Source: JBKBXU01 sp046313675 (GTDB lineage Bacteria; Bacteroidota; Bacteroidia; Cytophagales; Cytophagaceae). Taken from it: a stretch of DNA of 12,100 nucleotides. Shown here one piece after another: positions 1 to 9,000 of this stretch. Each line of letters starts with the position of its first letter. The stretch's first letter is position 1. Below the pieces are notes generated by a model. It did not search any database. It saw only the letters and a program-made list of their open reading frames with translations, and was not told the DNA's origin. The stretch is taken from NCBI GenBank assembly GCA_046313675.1, contig JBKBXU010000128.1, forward strand, positions 1-12,100. Reading direction: 5' to 3'. The position numbers and the translations under genes were made by a program.

Positions 1-207
1 ACTCAATCGCAGAACAAGAGGATCCGGACTGCTCCTGTCGGCTGAAGAAGGATAATAGCGCGTGCTGAGCATATTGGCATTTTGAAAATTACCTGTGCCT
101 GAACTTGTCCACACACCACCTCCTACTGTGTTCTCAACAACACCGTTAACCTGGATATACTCTATATCCGCACAAAGGCTACGGTCAGGGCCGGCATTAA
201 CCTCAGG
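1..207. repeat. Left copy of 207-bp near-identical terminal direct repeat
   Basis: Bases 1-207 match 11894-12100 at every position except 112 (c here, a at 12005). The copy lies in PKD-like unit 16 of the left gene and is in the same reading frame as the right copy. The mismatch is silent (Val GTG against GTT). The match reaches both window edges, so its true length is unknown. No other pair of units here looks nearly this similar. Confidence 0.98.
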
Positions 208-3200
208 GACAGGGGCAAAGGTGATGACCAATTGGTCTTCAACAGCATTACATGTGCCATTGTCCGTGGTCTCCAAAGTCAAGGTCACAATACCATTGTC
301 AAGGTCTTGCGCCGAAGGGGTATAGACAGCATCCAGGGCATCGGCATCGGGCGTAAAAGTACCGTTCCCCGAAGAAGACCAGGTACCACCGCCGGCAACC
401 GTAACAACTCCGTTCAGTTCAACACTGCCATTGGCACATATCTCCCGGTCAGGGCCGGCCATAGCCGTAGGGCCGGGGGCAATCGTAAGTATAAGGTCAT
501 CGGCAACAGCATTACAAATGCCGTTGCCTTCCGTGGTAAGGGTAAGCGTTACGCTGCCTGCATCTTTATCTGCCTGTGAAGGTTCATAAACAAGGCTCAA
601 TTGCGAAGGATCAGGAATAAACTCTCCGCTTCCTGAAGTAGACCAGATACCGCCAAGGGCATTAGTAACCGTACCTTCAAGGGGAACTTCGTCCTCATCC
701 ACACATATCGTAAGATCATCACCGGCATCTGCTACAGGGCCGGGTAAAATTGTAAAGGTAACATCATCTGATACCGGAGGGCAGCCTATCGTACCATTGG
801 CAGTTAAACGAAGTGTAACTGTACCCGACGTTTTATCTGATTCTGTAAGCGTATAGCTTGTAGAAAGGCTTGTGGCACTGGCAAACGTTCCTGAACCGCT
901 CACCACCGACCAGCTATTTATGGTTGAATTGGCAATCTGCCCATTCAATAAGATCTCATCGGCATCCGCACAGATTGTCTGGTCCGGGCCGGCAAACACA
1001 TAGATCTCCGGAACGATGGTCAGTGTTTTGTTGGAACTTGCAGGAACACAAAGGTCATTACCCATGCTGGTCAGCGTAAGAACAACAGTACCTGAGGCTG
1101 TATCGGTCGCCGACATACGGTAAGAGGCGTTCAGGGTCGTCTGGTTAGGAATAAACTCTCCCGTACCACTGGTAGACCAGAAGCCACCGGTAGCATTGTT
1201 TACCGAACCATTTAAAGGAACATCACCAGCACTGGCACACACCGTTTCGTCAGGGCCGGCATTCGCCTGAGGGCCTTGAGGGATCGTTATGCGAAGCTCA
1301 TCAGAAACCGATGGGCAGGAACCGCTTGGGATAGTAGTAATCGTCAGAGTAACTTCTCCAGCAGCAACCTCGCCCGCAGATGGGGTATATTCAGGGTTCA
1401 GCACATTACGACCCGGATTAAACGTACCTCCGCCACCTACCCAGTTGGCAGGGGTTCCCGTGGCATTTAATTGAGCCGGAAATTCGGTCGTACAGACAAT
1501 ACGATCAGGGCCGGCATTAATCACCGGAACAGGGCTAATATCGATCCTTAACTCATCGGTGGCAACAGGGCAAACCCCGTCACTAAGGGTCTGGACTGTA
1601 AGAGTGACTGCGCCAGACAGTTTATCGGCATCGGTCAGCGTATAAGAGGTATTTATGTTGTTGGCATTGGAGAAACTTCCCGTGCCTGAACTTGTCCAGG
1701 TAACTCCGCTTGCATGCTGCATTTCCGCATGGGTATTAATGACACTCGAACCATCCGCACACACCGACTGGTCAGGGCCGGCTGACAAGGAAGGAGGACG
1801 ACGGATCGTAATGGTAACCTGGCCGGAAACTGCGTTACAGATCCCGTTCCCGGTAGTGGTCAGGGTAAGCACCGCCGTCCCTGAGTTTATTTCTGCAACA
1901 GAAGGACTATATTGAACCGTTTGGTTGGTAGGAGGATTGGGAGAAAACAATCCTGTGCCTCCTGACCAGATCACCCCACCGGCAACCGTCATGCTGCCAT
2001 TGAGCGTAACGGATGTCCCGGAAACTCCACAAATCGTCTGGCCCGAACCCGGATTGACCGTAGGTGCCGGCGTAATATCTATCATAACATCGTCTATAAC
2101 TGCATTACATGTGCCGTTATTGGTAGAATGAAGGCTCAGGTTAACAAATCCTGCGGTGATCTCAGCAGTCGATGGCACATAAGTAGCATTTAGGCTTGTT
2201 CTGCCAGGACTAAAGGTGCCCGTACCGCCAACCCATTCACCTCCGCCTGCTCCGGTAACGGTACCTCCAAGTTGGATCGTAGCATTGTTGCCACATACAG
2301 GGTCAACATCGCCCGCATCTACAGTTGGTGCCGGTGTAACGTTGATTCGTACAACGTCGGTCTCGGCAAGACATTCTCCATTATCTGTGGTGCGAAGGGT
2401 AAGCTCAACAAAACCCTGTGATACTTCTGCATTAGACAAGGTATAGATGGCGGTAAGGCTGTTCCTATCCGGATTAAAGTTGCCCATACCTCCAATCCAT
2501 TCGCCACCACCTGCATAGGAAACCGAACCGGCAAGGGTAATAACAGGGTTATTATAGCATACGCTGCGGTCCTGGCCGGCATTGGCTACAGGAATAGGCG
2601 TAATGGTAACAACAAGGGTATCACGTACCGGCAAGCAGGAAGTACGGGTGGCACGCAAAACCAGCCTTACCTCCCCGGCCGCTATTTCTGAAGCTGAAGG
2701 AGTGTAGGTAGGGTTGACAACGGTAGGGCTTGGCTGGAATGCCCCCTCGTCGCCGCTTAAGGAGGTCCATAAAACAGGGGCCGTTGGGGTAACGGTGCCA
2801 GATAACTGAACCACCGCATTGTTGGCACATACCGTCTGGTCCGGGCCGGCATCGACGGCCGGTGGGTCCTGGACAACAAAGAATACCTCATCGGTAGCTG
2901 GAGGGCAATTACCATTTCCTGTCGTGCTCAAAACAAGAGCAACAAGACCACCCTGGATTTCTGAAACCGTAGGAAAATACGTAGTCGACAAAGTAAAGGC
3001 ATCCGGATTAAAACTACCTCCCTGCCCCAACCACTGGCCGCCGGTGGCCAGCTCTACGCTGCCATTTAAATTTATCCGGGGGTTATTGGAACATACAAAA
3101 TTATTAGGACCGGCATCCGCAGATGGACCCTGGTCAATAAAAATGGTCATATCATCAGAAACCGGTAAACAATTACCTTCCACCGTCGTGGTAAGGGTCA

Positions 3201-4149
3201 TGACGATGTTACCGCTGAGTTCATCGGCATGAGGGGTATAAAATATATGGGTCGTATCGGCCTTGGGGGCATAATTACCCTGACCACCTGACCATACAAC
3301 ACCTTCGGCATTGGTAAATGCACCTACCAGTTCTGCCGTACCATTGGAGCAGATCGTAAGGTCTGGGCCCGCATCAACAGTAGGTGCGGGGGTAATGATA
3401 ATGTCTACTGTATCGCTGACATCTAAACAGTAGTTCGCACTGGTTAGGGTTAAACGGGCAAGACCGGCGGTTATCTCTGCTTCCGTTGGCGTATAACTAA
3501 TATCTAAAGAGGTGGAGGTAAAACCGTTGCCGTTGCTCCAAACAGCATCTTCTGCATGTTCGATAGAACCACTAAGATTTACCGTCGCATTATTTCCGCA
3601 AACCGTCTGGTCTGCTCCGGCATCAACAACAGCAGGTGGTAAAATGGTAATATCGACACTGTCTATCGGTGCAGGGCATATGCCATCGGTCTCTGAGTTA
3701 AGGTACAAACGAACAGTCCCAGCACTGATCTCACCTGCCGATGGTTCATACAAGGCGGTCATCAAACTGTCGTGTGGGGCAAAAATACCATTGCCCCCTG
3801 ACCACCACGCACGAAGAACGTTTTCCCGGCTCCCCGAAAGGGTAACTTCGGGGGAAGAATAACAGACCGTTTGAGGTGGGCCCGCATCCAAAGCAGGCAA
3901 AGGCGTAATGTTGATCCACATCGTATCGCGCTGCTCTGGACATTCCTGATTTTCCGTTGAGGTCAATACTACATACGTAGTACCGGCTGCTATTTCACCA
4001 GCGGTAGGTATATATTGTGCGTTTAATAAAGTATTGCCTCCTACAAAAGTGCCAGCACCACTCCATACACCTGTGGAAGTAAGACCCCCGGTAACACCTC
4101 CATTAAGTTGGATCGGAGGCGTATTAGCACAAACCGTTGTGTCATGACG
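1..4149 (-). repeat. Array of 16 PKD-like domain units (left gene)
   Basis: Sixteen protein-level tandem units are visible; the last is cut at the window edge. The first conserved Cys codon of each unit ends at 4131, 3864, 3600, 3351, 3093, 2829, 2559, 2295, 2031, 1761, 1494, 1239, 972, 705, 438 and 174, a spacing of 249-270 bp. Most units carry an early Cys (GPDxTVC) and a late Cys (NGxC), probably a disulfide pair closing each Ig-like fold. Units are strongly diverged in sequence, so this is an old array, not a recent DNA expansion. Units 1-9 mostly have a WxGGxG core; units 12-16 have WxxSGxG. PKD-like arrays of this kind are common in exported Bacteroidota surface proteins. Confidence 0.9.
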
Positions 4150-5682
4150 CGTACCGGGGGGGTTGTTCGTATTCGCATTTACATAGATGTCGGGGATATC
4201 GTATTCCGCAACGTCCCTAACAACGTTTGCATACCACCAGGTATTGATCGTCTCCGGACAGGTTGGGTTACAATTATTATGCCCCCTGTTGCCAAATCTA
4301 TGACACCCACCGGTGGCTTCACTATCACAACCTGTCAGATTAAACAAGCCATCAATTTCGTAACCTGCGGTTATAGGTCTATCATCCCAGAATAACAAAG
4401 GCTGAACCCCTGCATTAGGACGTACCAATTGTACCACATAACCTCCCTCATGAAACTCCACATCGTACAAAGGCAAATGGGTTAAGCCATTGTAATAATT
4501 AACTTCTAATTGAACGTTATTCCCCGGGGGAAGATAATCACCAAACCCATCCTGGCTATCCCAGGTAATGCAATTATGCCCGGGAACCACCGATCCTAAA
4601 ATAACTCGATCCCGTGTATCGGGTTGAAAACCCTCTATGCCGTTCAGGTCAAGTAAAATTTCAACATCACCGACTTTATCAGCATAAATATTTATACATC
4701 GATTGTTAGGGTCGCAACCGGTAATTGTAGTTGGTTCAGTTAGAGTTCCAAATTCACCATTAGGGAAGCAACCCGGATCGGGCTCATTAAGGAACAACAT
4801 ATATTCCGGTCTTGAAAAATTACCTATTCTTGAAATCCTATCTGCCTCCCGATCTCCGGAATCAAAAAGGCCTGTGGAATTAGCTGAAATAGTAAAACCC
4901 CAAGGCCTCATACCGTTAAAATTTACCGAAGTTATTATACTGTCTTTGGCATAAATAAAAAAAGTGGCGTTAAAACGATTATTTTGAGCATTTAGTGTTA
5001 TATCCCAATTCATTGACCAAAGCCTTCCTAAAATTGGTTCATTTGCGGGGGAAGCCACGGTTATATCAAATTCCCTGAAAAGTCTTTTAGCCTGAACCAG
5101 CGTCACAGGATTGTTGGGGTTGAATTCAATACTATAATCACCTACCATAGTGGAAATGTATTCAATAGCAAGATATCCGTCTCCCCCACCTACTATCTGC
5201 CTCGGACCTTCAACCGCACGATTATAATTGCCTATAAAACCTCTTGTATTATTATCAGAATTTACCGGCCTGGGTACTTCATACGTATTAGGCACTCCTA
5301 CCACCTCAACCATACCGGGAAGTGTAACGAGATTCCCATTTGGATCTTTTACTCGGAAAAAAATCGCCACATTATTATCCATGGTACGAAAGCCCATATA
5401 AATCCTTTCCCCCACATTACATATTCTGATGTTTAACCTACTTTCTTCCGGAGCATCATAAGACATGAATGGACGGGCAACACCTGCCACGACATCATGA
5501 ATCTGCATATAACCATGGTCTGCCTGAGTAGGACGTAACTCACGGGTACCTTCTGCACGGAGGCCGACGTGAAAGAATAAAGTATGGAACGCCAATAAAA
5601 AAAGCATTATCATACTTTTGAATTTCTTGAAAGAAAATAAATTCTTAAAGAAATATACTATGGGTTTGATAATTGGTTTCAT
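1..5682 (-). CDS. Giant secreted PKD-like repeat protein, N-terminal part (3' end beyond window)
   Basis: This frame is open from ATG 5682 to base 1 (1,894 codons); I checked every in-frame triplet and found no stop. The start is the first ATG after an in-frame TGA at 5704-5706. There is no Shine-Dalgarno sequence, which is normal for Bacteroidota. Residues 1-43 look like a signal peptide: a Lys-rich n-region, the hydrophobic core MIMLFLLAFHTLFF, and likely cleavage after LRA. Residues 44 to about 510 are a unique region I cannot assign. It has a FlgD-Ig-like stretch near residues 350-410 (CITWDSQDGFGDYLPPG) and a Cys cluster (C452, C460, C471, C475). From about residue 512 there are 16 PKD-like units of 83-90 residues with the pattern DAGPDxTVC ... 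LxG ... W ... GxGxF ... YxPSxxD ... GxVxLTLTTxGxGxC. The product is probably exported and extracellular, with an adhesive or structural role by inference. Its C-terminus is outside the window; the last 69 residues match the upstream gene. Confidence 0.93.
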   Translation of the reverse strand, partial: MKPIIKPIVYFFKNLFSFKKFKSMIMLFLLAFHTLFFHVGLRAEGTRELRPTQADHGYMQIHDVVAGVARPFMSYDAPEESRLNIRICNVGERIYMGFRTMDNNVAIFFRVKDPNGNLVTLPGMVEVVGVPNTYEVPRPVNSDNNTRGFIGNYNRAVEGPRQIVGGGDGYLAIEYISTMVGDYSIEFNPNNPVTLVQAKRLFREFDITVASPANEPILGRLWSMNWDITLNAQNNRFNATFFIYAKDSIITSVNFNGMRPWGFTISANSTGLFDSGDREADRISRIGNFSRPEYMLFLNEPDPGCFPNGEFGTLTEPTTITGCDPNNRCINIYADKVGDVEILLDLNGIEGFQPDTRDRVILGSVVPGHNCITWDSQDGFGDYLPPGNNVQLEVNYYNGLTHLPLYDVEFHEGGYVVQLVRPNAGVQPLLFWDDRPITAGYEIDGLFNLTGCDSEATGGCHRFGNRGHNNCNPTCPETINTWWYANVVRDVAEYDIPDIYVNANTNNPPGTRHDTTVCANTPPIQLNGGVTGGLTSTGVWSGAGTFVGGNTLLNAQYIPTAGEIAAGTTYVVLTSTENQECPEQRDTMWINITPLPALDAGPPQTVCYSSPEVTLSGSRENVLRAWWSGGNGIFAPHDSLMTALYEPSAGEISAGTVRLYLNSETDGICPAPIDSVDITILPPAVVDAGADQTVCGNNATVNLSGSIEHAEDAVWSNGNGFTSTSLDISYTPTEAEITAGLARLTLTSANYCLDVSDTVDIIITPAPTVDAGPDLTICSNGTAELVGAFTNAEGVVWSGGQGNYAPKADTTHIFYTPHADELSGNIVMTLTTTVEGNCLPVSDDMTIFIDQGPSADAGPNNFVCSNNPRINLNGSVELATGGQWLGQGGSFNPDAFTLSTTYFPTVSEIQGGLVALVLSTTGNGNCPPATDEVFFVVQDPPAVDAGPDQTVCANNAVVQLSGTVTPTAPVLWTSLSGDEGAFQPSPTVVNPTYTPSASEIAAGEVRLVLRATRTSCLPVRDTLVVTITPIPVANAGQDRSVCYNNPVITLAGSVSYAGGGEWIGGMGNFNPDRNSLTAIYTLSNAEVSQGFVELTLRTTDNGECLAETDVVRINVTPAPTVDAGDVDPVCGNNATIQLGGTVTGAGGGEWVGGTGTFSPGRTSLNATYVPSTAEITAGFVNLSLHSTNNGTCNAVIDDVMIDITPAPTVNPGSGQTICGVSGTSVTLNGSMTVAGGVIWSGGTGLFSPNPPTNQTVQYSPSVAEINSGTAVLTLTTTGNGICNAVSGQVTITIRRPPSLSAGPDQSVCADGSSVINTHAEMQHASGVTWTSSGTGSFSNANNINTSYTLTDADKLSGAVTLTVQTLSDGVCPVATDELRIDISPVPVINAGPDRIVCTTEFPAQLNATGTPANWVGGGGTFNPGRNVLNPEYTPSAGEVAAGEVTLTITTIPSGSCPSVSDELRITIPQGPQANAGPDETVCASAGDVPLNGSVNNATGGFWSTSGTGEFIPNQTTLNASYRMSATDTASGTVVLTLTSMGNDLCVPASSNKTLTIVPEIYVFAGPDQTICADADEILLNGQIANSTINSWSVVSGSGTFASATSLSTSYTLTESDKTSGTVTLRLTANGTIGCPPVSDDVTFTILPGPVADAGDDLTICVDEDEVPLEGTVTNALGGIWSTSGSGEFIPDPSQLSLVYEPSQADKDAGSVTLTLTTEGNGICNAVADDLILTIAPGPTAMAGPDREICANGSVELNGVVTVAGGGTWSSSGNGTFTPDADALDAVYTPSAQDLDNGIVTLTLETTDNGTCNAVEDQLVITFAPVPEVNAGPDRSLCADIEYIQVNGVVENTVGGGVWTSSGTGNFQNANMLSTRYYPSSADRSSPDPLVLRLS
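5554..5682 (-). other. Predicted Sec signal peptide of the left giant gene
   Basis: Residues 1-43 begin MKPIIKPIVYFFKN, followed by a basic stretch (KKFK, residues 19-22), a hydrophobic core from M24 to about V39, and a plausible signal peptidase I site after A43 (LRA/EGT). The n-region is long, so M24 or M26 could be the true start and still give a normal signal peptide. Substrates of type IX secretion cross the inner membrane by Sec, so this fits the C-terminal sorting domain seen at the end of the neighbouring gene. Confidence 0.8.
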
Positions 5683-6067
5683 GGCAGTAATTAATTTCAA
5701 GATTCAAATTACTAATTTATATGCAACTTTTCCGAAATTTTCAATAGTATAGTAATTGAGCATCTCAGGTTCAAAACTTAATACTTGTAAGTTTTTTATA
5801 CGAATTAAATAAAAATAGGTTATACCAGATCCAGCTTATAGATTACTGAAAATCAGTAAATCTAATATAATAACAAAATTTAGTTTTATTATAATATTTC
5901 AAAAAAACATTACAATATTAATATTAAAAAATTAAAATTATAAGTAAGCTTTCCCTATAGAAATAAAATCAAAAAAAATGCAATTCATTGACAGTAAGAA
6001 AATAAAAAAATCCGGACAAGCATTTCACAGCTTACCCGGATATATTTAATTTTTAAATTATAAACCC
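5683..6067. other. AT-rich intergenic spacer, no gene seen
   Basis: This 385-bp spacer lies between the stop of the right gene and the start of the left gene. It is much more AT-rich than the flanking coding sequence and has no convincing coding frame. The part next to 6068 carries an intrinsic terminator. The remainder should hold the promoter and leader of the left gene. On the minus strand I see only imperfect matches to the Bacteroidota -7 element (TAnnTTTG): TAAATTTTG about 190 bases and TAATTTG about 30 bases before the ATG. Neither has a well-placed TTG box, so I do not call a promoter. A perfect 7-bp inverted repeat with a 3-base loop (ttactga / tcagtaa) sits at 5843-5859 with no T-run; it could be an operator or be chance in AT-rich DNA. 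Confidence 0.8.
5999..6041 (-). terminator. Rho-independent terminator after the right giant gene
   Basis: Read on the minus strand, the stop codon at 6068 is followed 26 bases later by a 12-bp stem: ATCCGGGTAAGC (6041-6030) pairs with GCTTGTCCGGAT (6021-6010), with two G-U wobbles and an 8-base loop. The run TTTTTTTATTTT follows, covering roughly 6010-5999. This is a strong intrinsic terminator. It implies that the left gene is transcribed from its own promoter in the spacer and not by simple read-through. Confidence 0.9.
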
Positions 6068-9000
6068 TTACCTGATCACAGTTATACTTCCTTCCAGTTT
6101 ATATGGCCCCTTGTATTCTTCTTCCCCTTCATAGGTAATAATGTAAGGGTACACGCCAAGTGGCATAGGTTCACCCCTGTAGGTACCATCCCAGAGGTTG
6201 TTCCTATCGTTGGAATAGAAGATAATCTCCCCCCAGCGGCTGAAAATGGTAATCTCAAAGTTCTTGAAGTATTTACCATAAATATTAAAGAACTCGTTCA
6301 TACCGTCCCTGTTAGGGGTAAAGGCATTCGGAACATGAAGGTTTGGTGGACATATATCCCGCACGCTTACCTGCGCCTGGCTGGAACAATTGTGTTCATT
6401 ACTGACCGTTACCACATACGTACCTCCTTCAGTAGCCTGGAAAACACGTGTTGTGTCACCTGTCGGCTCCCAGAAGTAGCTTAAGTTCTGGCCTTCCCCA
6501 CCGGCATCTATTTCAATCATGCCTTGCTGAGGCTTACAGAACCTCAAGCCTTCAGGTAAGCTCACCAATGGATAACCATGGTAAGAAACAACCGCCGTGT
6601 CCGCATTGGAACATTCCCCGATACCAACATAAACGATATAGGTACCCCCAGGATCAGCAACTGTGATGGTATGTCCTGTATCAGGAAGGGCAACATCGTT
6701 GCGGGACCAGTTATAGCGGGTATAGGCATACGTGTAGTTCTCCGGCCTGGCATCAAGCACCACCTGGTTGCCAGCGCACATAGAAGTATCCGAGATATCC
6801 AGTTGTGGCGGATCGATGGCAACTATTTTAGAAACACCTTCTGCCGTACATACAATCGTAGGCGCAGTACCTTCGTGGTTTTGATGGGTGACATTTACAT
6901 AATACAAGGACGAATCCTGCGGTGCAGGAATGCCATTGATCGTGGCACCCGAACCTATAACCGAGCCTTCATTACTCCAGGTATACGATGTATAATTTGA
7001 AGGGCTAACAGAAAGCGATACAGAAGTCTCTCTGCACACGATCTTATCGGTCGTAGTAACTACAGGCGGAGCATATATTCGGGTCAAGCCGAAAGCCGAA
7101 CAATGACCAAACGAATAAATCAAGGCATAGCTGCCCGGCCTGTCAGGAATAATGACCGGTTTGTTCTCATTTTCTACAGGGGAGGAGTCCCTGAACCATT
7201 GATAAATTCCCGCAACAGGAGATCCATCCTGCAGGGTTGTCTCAATAATAGTACTGTTATCAAGGCAATGATAAGGGTCTACAACCACGGTAGGCCTGGT
7301 CATCACACGAACATTAACCTCATCCGAACTTGAACAGTTGCGGCTGTCGGTAACCGTTAAGCTGAACCGTTGGTCACTGGTCGGCGGAGTATTAGTCAAA
7401 TCCAATACCTGTAAGTTACTTACTATGGCACCGCTATTGGCATCGTTCCAACGGTAGCTTACATTGCCAACTGCCTGGGCAACCAAAATCACCGGGTCGC
7501 CACAAACCATCTGGTCAGGACCTGCATTGGCTACCGGTGGAGGAAGCACCAATATATTTAATACATCTGTGGCCGGGCTACAGATTCCATTGCCCGTAGA
7601 AGTCAGGCGCAGAGAAGCAATACCTGCACTAACCTCAGCCATTGATGGGTAATAAATACCATTAAGATCATTTACGTTCTGTGAGTAGTTACCTGTTCCA
7701 AGCGACCAGACACCTCCAAGGGCATTGGTTACCTGTCCCGACAACTGGGCACCGTTCTGATAACGGCAAATTATTGCGTCCCCGGCATCAACAGATGGTT
7801 TAGGGCGGAAGCTGACTACCAACTCATCGCTTGCCGTAGTACAGCTATTGGTTCCGGTAACAGTTACTCTAAGGGTAATCGGAACCCCTCCCGTACGGTC
7901 GGCCTGCGAAGGGACATAAGAGGCAACTAAATTATTGCTTGTAAAGTGTCCGCTGCCCGTGCTGCTCCAAACAACCGAGCCTGGCATAATATTCTGAGCA
8001 CTTGCATTCAGCGATAGAGATGGAAGGTCTTCGCACACATACCGATCGCTGCCTGCATTGACCACTGGGGCCGGATAGAAGGACAAGCGCATGTGGTCCT
8101 GTCTTTGCCCGCACCCATTGGCACCTACACCTGTAAGGGTAAGGGTTATATTTCCCAATGCTACATCGGCAGCACTCGGTGTATACTGGACCACCAGAGG
8201 ATTGGCCGGGTTAGGCGTAACAATTGAGCCTGTACCCGAGGTGCTCCACCCTACCGTAGCATTGGCAGAAGCCGTTCCGGTAATAGTGGCCGTACCGCCA
8301 GGGCAAATGGTCATATCAGGACCGGCATTCACAATAGGCTGCCTGTAAATGGTCACATTCATGTAATCAGATACTGCACCGCAAGGGCCACTGCCAACTG
8401 TCGTCAGCGTAAGGGTCACACTTCCGGCACTGATGTCCTGCGCTGATGGATGATAGACCGCGTTAAGTGTATTTTCATTAGGAGCAAATATACCCGTTCC
8501 TGAAGTGGCCCAACGGCCACCAAGGGCATTCGTCACTTCTCCATCCAACTGTATCCCCGTTGTATTGGCAGCACACCAGGGCTGGTTGTCACCTGCGTCA
8601 ACAGTTGGAAGTGGTGTAATAGTTAAGGTAAAGTCATCGGAAACAACTTCTTCACAATAACCATTCTCAATCGTGGTAAGGCGGATGGTCGCACTACCTG
8701 TTGCCCGATCATTATCTCCAACTATATAAACAGCATTAAGGTCTGTATCAATAGGAGAAAAAGTACCATCTCCTGTCGTTGACCACCTACCGCCACCGGC
8801 AATGGTAACGATGCCCCTAAGCTGGATGCTTGGTTGGGAGTAACAGATGGTCTGGTCATGGCCGGCTGTCACAACGGCTGTCGGAACAGGGGTAATGGTC
8901 ATAGCCATATAATCAGATCTGCTCCGGCATGGATTATTACCTGTTGTTGTCATAGTCAATATTACCCCACCATTGGCCTTATCCTGTGCTGATGGACGGT

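Noticed and set aside
1..207. Terminal direct repeats of a phage or mobile element
   Set aside because: The repeated DNA lies inside protein repeat units and continues the reading frame. No integrase, transposase, phage or plasmid replication gene is present.
1..4149. CRISPR-like regular spacing
   Set aside because: The period is about 264 bp and all periodic text encodes protein repeats. There are no short identical repeats with unique spacers.
4108..4395. Plus-strand 95-residue frame over the Cys-rich region
   Set aside because: It is antisense to a continuous, convincing protein (C-terminal part of the N-terminal region and the first repeat unit) and has no start signal or family likeness.
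5914..5945. AT palindromes near aatattaatatt as a replication origin or terminator
   Set aside because: They are short, in very AT-rich DNA where such matches are expected by chance, with no iterons, DnaA boxes or GC stem.
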